From Galerina marginata (lineage: Eukaryota > Basidiomycota > Agaricomycetes > Agaricales > Galerinaceae), in assembly GCA_023014335.1 (NCBI GenBank), contig JAECYW010000021.1, positions 124,001 to 188,000 of the forward strand: 64,000 nt of DNA, in the 5' to 3' direction. Made by a program: the position numbers and the translations under genes. The stretch's first letter is position 1. Every line of letters starts with the position of its first letter. Shown piece after piece: positions 57,458 to 64,000 of the stretch. Below the pieces are notes generated by a model. It saw nothing but the letters and a program-made list of their open reading frames with translations. It was not told the DNA's origin and ran no database searches.

Positions 57458-57660
57458 ATTGATAATAATTATACAGAGCTGATAATATACTGGTAGTTTG
57501 TAGAGTAATTTAGTTTAATTGCTAATTAGCTTTTTTCTAACTAATGTAGTTTAATTCAAACAGTTAAAAGGATATTTGTAACAAGTGTACTATTATAGAT
57601 AAGAAGCAGCAAAGAAAAAGAACTCGTTTTTGCCATGCGAAGCAATGGCCTCTAAACAAG
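57458..57660 (+). other. 3' terminal region of the giant Helitron
   Basis: AT-rich tail after the Rep/helicase stop. The last 45 bp match the small copies: a subterminal AAGAACTCGT, the hairpin GCCAT-GCGAAGCA-ATGGC, then CTCTAAACAAG and T. A short hairpin about 11 nt from the 3' terminus is the classical Helitron termination signal. Confidence 0.75.
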
Positions 57661-57938
57661 TGACTGAGGTCAAGGAGGGACTTCACAGTCAGTTGAAAAT
57701 TACTGACCTGGGGGAGATCCACTGGATCGTCGGGATCACAGTGAATTGGAATCGCGAGGCGCGAACCATTTCCATCTCCCAAACTGCCTACATCAATTCT
57801 TGCCTCCAACGTTATGGCTTCGAAAATATCAAGCCGCTGTCGATGCCTATGGATCCAAACGCGAAGTTTTCAGTCATGCAAAGCCCCAAGACCGTGAGTG
57901 AGCACGCGCAGATGAGAGACAAACCTTATTGCATATGA
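57661..57938 (+). pseudogene. Copia reverse transcriptase, continuation after the giant insertion
   Basis: In phase with the RT fragment ending at 12975: TEVKEGLHSQLKITDLGEIH, WIVGITVN, AYINSCLQRYGFENIKPLSM. This is the region that normally follows the copia RT active-site block. Homology ends at about MRDKPY; the RNase H part is missing, so the element was truncated here, possibly by the gypsy element that follows. Confidence 0.85.
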
Positions 57939-58690
57939 CTGTCCGGATGCACTTTTATTCTCACGACACGCGCGGTTTGATCCTGCGCGCGCCAGAGCCT
58001 GAACTCGTTAAATTGGTAGTAGCCCCCTTTCTAGTTGACAGATGTGAAGGTTTTTAATGCATTGGGTTGATATCTGGGTTTTAGTAAGAGGTACCACTCT
58101 GAGATTTGGCCAATACGAGCTACCTACTTGGTCAAGATATTTCCTCCAGCATCTTCCCTCGGGGTTTACAGACAGAAGTCAGGTGTTATAAATACAACCT
58201 CTTATACTGAGTCCACCTTAACAAATATATGGTGCTTATTTCAAGCTTGAAGGTGGAAGCTTAATGCTTGAAGTCACTTTGTAACACCAGGGCAGAAAGC
58301 ACACCCTCGGAGTCAACGGTCCGGGCTGTCCAGCCCTGTAACAGGCTGGAGTATACCATCTCTCCCTCACTCGTAGCTAAACTAGGTAAAGTACTCATCT
58401 CGTCGTCTCGGCAGACTGCAGTTCCATATGACTCGATACTTCCTCAACAATGTACTTGTACGAATTTCTCTTTTGATTACTCTGACGAAACGTAGTAGTA
58501 GCTGATTAGATTAGATTCAGTAATCTTAGTCAGCTATCTACTTTTGTATATAAATCTTGATGCGCCGTAAATCGAATCTATCTTTTTCACCCCTCAACAG
58601 TTCTCCTAGTGAGAAATATTGAGTTCTCGTGTTAAGTCTTGATACTCGGATATTCGATCTTGGGCTTACCGAGATTCGAATTGGAAGGAG
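57939..58690 (+). other. Candidate gypsy 5' LTR and leader region
   Basis: Non-coding sequence between the copia break and the first gypsy-side frame. A possible LTR start is TGTAACACCAGGGCAG at 58280, and GCGTACA at about 58698-58704 could be its end, but the 3' LTR lies outside the window so boundaries cannot be confirmed. 57939-58279 is otherwise unexplained. Confidence 0.35.
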
Positions 58691-58696
58691 TTAACG

Positions 58697-58909
58697 TTGG
58701 CGTACAAGGTTAACTTCTCCCTGACCGAAGCTCTAGACTTATCGCCTTGGGTCTCACACCTCCGTTCGCTGCTCAACCCTCGAGTCCCCACTCGCTGTGA
58801 CGGTGCCGTCGAGTCAGGCCCTCACAAAGGTGGACACTGTGGGAGCTACTCGAGTTCTTTAGTTGGCCGACGATTTCCAAGCTTCGTGGCGACCCATCTC
58901 TCTCTTTGA
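58697..58909 (+). CDS. Possible first gypsy leader frame
   Basis: An open stretch of about 70 codons (AYKVNFSLTEALDLSPWVSH...) directly after the presumed LTR, ending in TGA at 58907. It has no recognised domain and no ATG start. It may be the N-terminal part of a gag whose frame is broken here, or simply leader sequence. The small Helitron copy begins 11 bp later. Confidence 0.25.
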   Translation: MAYKVNFSLTEALDLSPWVSHLRSLLNPRVPTRCDGAVESGPHKGGHCGSYSSSLVGRRFPSFVATHLSL

Positions 58910-58919
58910 TCTTGACCGA

Positions 58920-59305
58920 CTTGGTCAGAGGCCATTGCTGCGCATGGCAAAAACAAGTTCTTACTTTTAAGGTGAGTCCGACTATAAATAAAGGTTAAAT
59001 AAGTAAATAATATGTAGTCCGCTCAAATCTGAACGGATTTGGATGATCATATACTCAAAAAAAGCAGAAAAATGAGGCGGTTCTAAGGAAGCCTAAAACG
59101 GCCTGGTCACGTGACCAGGAAGGCCCTGATTTTTACGAATTTTTTGATACCAAGATCATAAAAATTGGCCCAGTAATGGCTGAGATACAGAAACCATGCA
59201 GGGTCACTGTATGAGTGGGAGAATTTCCAACCATTGCGTTAGAAACCATTTCTGCCTGCTATGCAGGCCGGAAAACAAGTTCTTTTACTACGTAAGAACT
59301 TGTAA
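58920..59305 (-). mobile_element. Non-autonomous Helitron-like element, 386 bp, in gypsy (E8)
   Basis: On the plus strand it runs CTTGGTCAGAGGCC to AACTTGTAA and is preceded by A, as in all other copies of that orientation. It contains the CCTGGTCACGTGACCAGG palindrome and an AAG|GTGAGT word 50 bp from its left end. It closely resembles the short unit of the copy at 47953. Insertion into the gypsy element shows the family was active after gypsy arrived. Confidence 0.85.
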
Positions 59306-60693
59306 TCTCTTATCCGATCAATCTGGATCCCTCCCCGAGCAACCAAAGTCAATCGGCGAAAGTGTCTAGGCTAGGCTTTTCGAAGATCCCCGTAGTTTCG
59401 ACTAAATCCCCTGCGTCTATCACTCCGCGTTCTCGATTGAAACCGCCTCTTCCTCCCCTAGCTTCTCGATTGAGGAAATCTGCTACTAATCCCGTCGAGA
59501 AGACCATCGACCCTTCGGAAGTTGAAACAACGATTCCTATCGACGGTGTTAAACCTAGCTTCGAGGAACCGTCGATGTCGGAGCTGGTAGTCGTCACCGA
59601 GGAAGGGGGCTCGAAAACTCTAGAGAATGTCGGTCAAACATCCTCTTCCCATCGGTTGGCTTATTACGGGGACGAGGATAATTACGCGCTATCCCCCATG
59701 GCTAACCTCTGGATTGAGTACGCGACAGAAAGTGAGACCTCTCGATCGACCTCTCAGAAAGTCTCGATGTTCTGTACGACTCCAACGCTTGCTAGAGATC
59801 AAATTCTGGACTTGGGATCGACTGTCAACGGAATGGCTAAGCGCTACAGCTTGAAAAAGTCGTTATTAACCGAACTCGTACAAACCATCGAAGAACTACA
59901 AATCTTTATCGAACGAATGGCGAACCTAATTCCCGACCGAACTTCGTTCTTTTTAGTCGATCCGGGTAATACCACGATGTCTATCTTGGAAGGATCACAC
60001 TCGGTCGCGCAAATTCACGCAGCTTGGACTGCTCTCGTTAAACGGCTGGAGAGCGCACAAAGGTTCATGTTAAAATACCAAGATGAATATAAACAAGGGC
60101 TCTTACTAGCCTCGTCTTCGCCCATATCCACAGCTCCTAGTATCTGGAAGAATTTGCATGAGGAAGGGGGCGACAACTCGGACGAACGACTAAGGTACAT
60201 GTATAATCAAGTGCCCCACTTGCGAAATTTGCTCAAACCCGAGAATCTCGCTTACATGAGGGAAGGAGCTGATTGGAGTCACGTCTTGCCATTACCTTCG
60301 TGGTTGCATTTTTCGAACGAAAATAGCGAAATTGTAGAGGAAATTCCCAAGACGAGTTATAAAGCGGGCGACGACTTTTCGTTACCTACCGTTATCAATA
60401 AAGGGAAAGGAAAAGAAATTGACCTGCCAGACAATAGGACTACAGACAAACGCGTGTCGATTCAACCGCCCGAACGATTGACAAGTGGATTATTGTCGAC
60501 AGATACGCCGTTCCGCAAGAACAACGAGTCGTTCTTTGGAATATCGGACCAACCAACGATCTTAGCAAATCAAGGTAGCAACGTCCTATACGGATTAGCG
60601 ACTGGCAAACCTTCAGCTTTCGCTAACCTATCGTCTCCGACTAAGCCCGGGAAACAGGTAAATAATGAGGATCTTCCCGAGTGGCGGCGTTGA
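59306..60693 (+). CDS. Ty3/gypsy Gag N-terminal region, ending in TGA
   Basis: The frame is open from the end of the small Helitron copy to TGA 60691-60693. It is Ser/Pro-rich at first, then helical with a coiled-coil-like stretch (LVQTIEELQIFIERMANL). The same frame reopens immediately after the TGA into capsid, zinc knuckle and Pol. The TGA could therefore be a programmed readthrough stop or a single nonsense mutation. I recognise it as gypsy mainly by its position before the capsid and Pol; it has no domain of its own that I know. The start codon is uncertain. Confidence 0.55.
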
Positions 60694-63600
60694 GGAGAAG
60701 GAGGATTATTCTCTACTCCAAAACCATCCACGATTTGGGGCTCTTTGCGACAAACTGGCGCTCCCTCGACCGGACGAATCATCGACAACTGGAACACGGG
60801 CGCTAGCCCCAATGAGAAATCAGCGTCACACCCCTCACAAATCCCAAGACCTATAACCAACCTACCGACAAACCCATCTCATAACACGTCCCTCAATAAA
60901 AAACCACACGCGCCCTGGAATCCTTCACAGAATCCAGACCCCCCTATTTCCGGTTCGCCAAGCTCATCAAATGGAGAGCATGGGCGAAAAGGAGGAGGAG
61001 GCGGCGGCGGAGGAGGTGGCGGAGGTGGTGGCGGAGGTGGCGGTAGAGGAGGAGGCGGAGGATGGTCTCCGCATGGATCTCCGAGAGGGAGTTATCATTC
61101 CGCTTTACCAGACGAAACGCCAAGAGGAGGACAAACGTATAACAACCCCTTCGTGCCGACGATTAAAGCAGAACTAAAACAAGAACAATTACCATCTTGG
61201 GACGGCAACCACGACACGGCCGTTGAATACTTTTGGGAAGTCCAACAAAACGCGCAACTTGGAGGACATGTCCCCTCAGCGATGGGCCTCTGGCTTTGGA
61301 AGAACCTGAAGAAAGGCTCCACTGTCCAGTTATGGTTTTCAATGCTAGCGCCGGAGGAACAAACATACATGAAAACAAACTACCTTACCTTTCTGAAAGG
61401 GATTAAGGAAGGATTCTTAGGACGTACTTGGCAATTAAGAATGAATAGCCACTATGAGTCGCAAACGTTTAGACAGTTCGGGCACGAGACAGAGACTCCT
61501 ACAAAATTCATTATGAGGAGAATTATGTACACTAGGATGCTCGTAAACGTTGACATAGGAAGTTCAACAGAAGTCTTCCTGATCATGAAAAGAGCTCCCA
61601 TCCCTTGGGGACCTATCATCAATCTCGATAGCGTTACTTCAACTAGCCAACTGTACGCGAAGATAACGGAACATGAAAAGGCCTTAGTATACGCCTCCAG
61701 ATTAGATACTTCCCATATGGTTACGTCGGAGAATTTGTTGTACAATTTAAGAAGGCTAGGAATCTATCCCTCTCAAACCGGAGATAATCCGCGTCAACGT
61801 CCTCAAGAACGAGATAATTCCATCCCTACCAAGCGTCGAGCTAATCTATCCGAGCTGCAAGAAGATAGCTCGCAGGAGATTGAGCAAATAACCGATTCAA
61901 ACTTGGAAGAAAATCAGTCGACCAAATTCGTGTTCCAAGCGCTGCAAAAGAGACAACGACCCCCTCCAAAGGGCGGATATCCATATCCTAAGAATGACCA
62001 CGTTACAACAAAGATGGGAAGATTACCCCCCTCTCCTTGTAAATCATGTGGCAGCGAAAATCACTGGGACAAAGAATGCCCCGACTATGATTCTAACATG
62101 CAGATGACCAAGCGAACAGCCAACGTATCGCTTTCGAATTCCACGGACGATGACGAGATCGAAATCCTCTATAGCAGCGCCTATTCGTCTTTGTTGGACC
62201 ATCGCATAACCCAGGAGCTGAAGCTCAGAGCGGATCAAGACCCACATCCTCTTCCGCAGGGTTTTTATGAGGCGGCTCGAACGGCGCTTAATGCAGCATT
62301 AAGCACCACCAAAATTGAGCGTAAGTCCGAGGAACCATTGGCACGGAACACGAAACCTACGATAGAGGATGTAGAAGACGAGGACGACGTAAAGGCCAGA
62401 ACTAAGGTCAAAGCGAATCCGAAAGTGCTGCTAGAAGAGATAGACTGTTCAAAGACTGGTGAACCTCCACCATCCGAGCCAGAGAGCGTCGAGATTTCCG
62501 AAGAAAAGCAGAAGAACCCGATTCCTCCGCCCAAAGCCGAGAAAATTCGCCTTCCCAAAGCCAAGCCAAGAGCACCAGGGACCGCCTCCATAGGCGTATC
62601 CGTCATGTCGGTCCGGGGAAAAGTAGGTTCAACCAGGAACGATTTGGCTGATCTTCGACTAGACTCGTGTGCAGACGTTACCTTGATATCGGAAGAATTC
62701 CTCAATTCCCTAAAAGACAAGCCCCCAATTCTACAAGGAATGAGGATGAGGTTGTGGCAGCTCACAGACAAAAACTGCGAACTAAAGGGATTCGTCAAGA
62801 TACCAATCCTCATGACTGCAGAGAACGGAGCCGTCGTAGAAACCGAAGCAGAAGCTTATGTAGTACCCGGAATGACCGTCCCTATTTTGTTAGGGGAGGA
62901 TTATCAACAGATGTATGAAATATCCGTAAGCCGCTCGGTTTCGCAAGGTGCAAGGATCCATTTCAGAGGTACTCCTTGTACTGTAGAAGCTACACCTGTG
63001 GAAGGAACAACCAAAAGCAATCAAAAGAAACCTTCCGCCTTCCACGTAGGTAAACTTTCCAGAGACAAAGCACATAAAATTCGGAAAAACGCACGACGCC
63101 GGCAGTCAATGAAAGCAGAATGGGACTTAACTATCCTCAGAGCAGCAGAAGACTGTAAGATAAGCCGTGAAAGTTGTCATCAGATCAAAGTTGAAGGCAT
63201 ATTTCCCGACCTAGACGAAGAATGGATAGTTGAACGAGGACTCTTGACAGATGCGTCCGATAACGCATTCGTGATCCCTAACGTCCTCATAACGGGACGG
63301 AATGCACAAATTCCCGTTTCAAACACCTCCTCAAGGCCAAGGAAAATACGTAAAGGGGAAGTAATCGCCACCAAGTTCAAAGCTTCAGAATATTTCCAAC
63401 GGCCAACTTCGTCACCTGAATACCGCCAGATGAAGGAGAAGGCCGAAGCCTACAAAGCGATCATTGACGTTCAAGCAGGTACAACGAGCACGGCCGAGCC
63501 CCAACCGACAGATGACACAGAGACAGAGGAGAACTTTGGACCCAAGACGGCAGAAATGCCAGATCCAACGGTTTACCCATCGCAGAAGATAGAGGAGTTG

Positions 63601-64000
63601 TTGGATGTTGGGGATTTGCCCGAGCACTTGCATGACAAAGCATGGGAAATGCTGAAATCCCACGAAAAAGTGTTCGCTTTCGACGGGCGCTTAGGACACT
63701 TTCCAAGTAAGGTCAACATAAGAACAAGAGAGGATCAGGTGCCAATAAGTATGCCCATGTACGGAACGTCACCAGAAAAAAGACGAATAATCGAAGAGCA
63801 ACTTGACAAATGGTTTGAACTAGACGTAATTGAACCATCAGCAAGTCCCTGGGGAGCTCCAGTAGTCATCGCGTACCGCAATGGGAAACCCAGGTTCTGT
63901 ATAGATTACCGGAAGTTAAATGCGGTCACAATTCCCGACGAGTTTCCTTTACCTCGACAATCAGAAATTCTGGCATCGCTCTCAGGCTCACAAGTGTTGT
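60694..64000 (+). CDS. Ty3/gypsy Gag-Pol: capsid, zinc knuckle, protease, start of RT (3' partial)
   Basis: One frame is open to the window end. Regions in order: a Pro/Asn-rich segment and a poly-Gly tract (61000-61070); capsid (LPSWDGNHDTAVEYFWEVQQ at about 61190, LKGIKEGFLGRTW); the zinc knuckle CKSCGSENHWDKEC (62038-62079, C-x2-C-x4-H-x4-C); an acidic linker; an aspartic protease with LRLDSCADVTLISEEF (62655-62702), where Cys takes the place of the usual Gly; and the RT N-terminus (WGAPVVIAYRNGKPRFCIDY, RKLNAVTIPDEFPLP). RT catalytic core, RNase H and integrase lie outside the window. No frameshift is seen, so the element may be young. The minus-strand frames are shadows. Confidence 0.85.

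Larger units (their letters stand above)
12976..57660 (+). mobile_element. Giant Helitron (44.7 kb) carrying Rep/helicase and cargo genes (E3)
   Basis: The copia RT frame stops at 12975 and resumes in phase at 57661, so the interval is one insertion. The left end is TTACGAGTTCTTACGTAG with hairpin arms ACGAGTTCTT and AAGAACTCGT. The right end has a subterminal AAGAACTCGT, the hairpin GCCAT..ATGGC, 11 nt ending CAAG, then a T. No target duplication beyond one ambiguous T is seen. The only recombinase-type protein inside is a Helitron Rep/helicase whose stop at 57457 is about 200 bp from the right end and which runs toward it, the usual Helitron arrangement. A 3' hairpin close to the terminus and insertion before T are Helitron traits; the TTAC/CAAG ends are not the canonical TC/CTRR. 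The distant inverted motif at the two ends recalls the asymmetric inverted repeats of Helentron/Helitron2 groups. Confidence 0.8.

Overview
This is a eukaryotic, fungal window, most likely from an Agaricomycete (mushroom-type basidiomycete). The genes are split by very short introns (two of exactly 51 nt in the SET gene), the retrotransposons are Ty1/copia and Ty3/gypsy, and several products belong to families I associate with Agaricomycetes (F-box/nucleotidyltransferase-like proteins, the JmjC family, several uncharacterised families). Species cannot be told. I see no rRNA, tRNA or CRISPR array.

Layout. 1-426 is the end of an unknown gene. 1.7-5.87 kb is a minisatellite whose unit encodes part of ubiquitin (residues about 17-33). 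6.9-12.98 kb is a decayed copia element whose 5' part (gag, protease, GAG-pre-integrase; minus strand) has been inverted between two near-identical 359-bp repeats and whose 3' part (integrase, start of RT; plus strand) stops abruptly at 12975. The same copia reading frame resumes at 57661. The 44,685 bp between (12976-57660) is therefore one insertion.

That insertion is best read as a giant Helitron. It starts with a TTAC-plus-hairpin end, finishes with a hairpin followed by 11 nt ending in CAAG, sits in front of a T, and makes no target duplication longer than one ambiguous base. It encodes a Rep/helicase close to its 3' end (43.9-57.5 kb: DUF6570-like region, HUH-type Rep, PIF1-like helicase, C-terminal USP-like peptidase fold). 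Upstream lie about seven cargo genes: a SET methyltransferase, an F-box/NTase-like pair, three uncharacterised multi-exon genes and a JmjC protein. Between them are hairpin repeats, a 4.9-kb long-TIR element and GC-rich tandem repeats.

Seven smaller elements share its ends and insertion rule (359-4682 bp). Three sit inside the Rep/helicase gene itself, which is otherwise open; one sits in a cargo gene, two in copia and one in gypsy. Several contain tandem 855-890 bp units. Their splice-site-like ends raise the possibility that they behave as introns. To the right, 57.94-64 kb is a Ty3/gypsy element running off the window.
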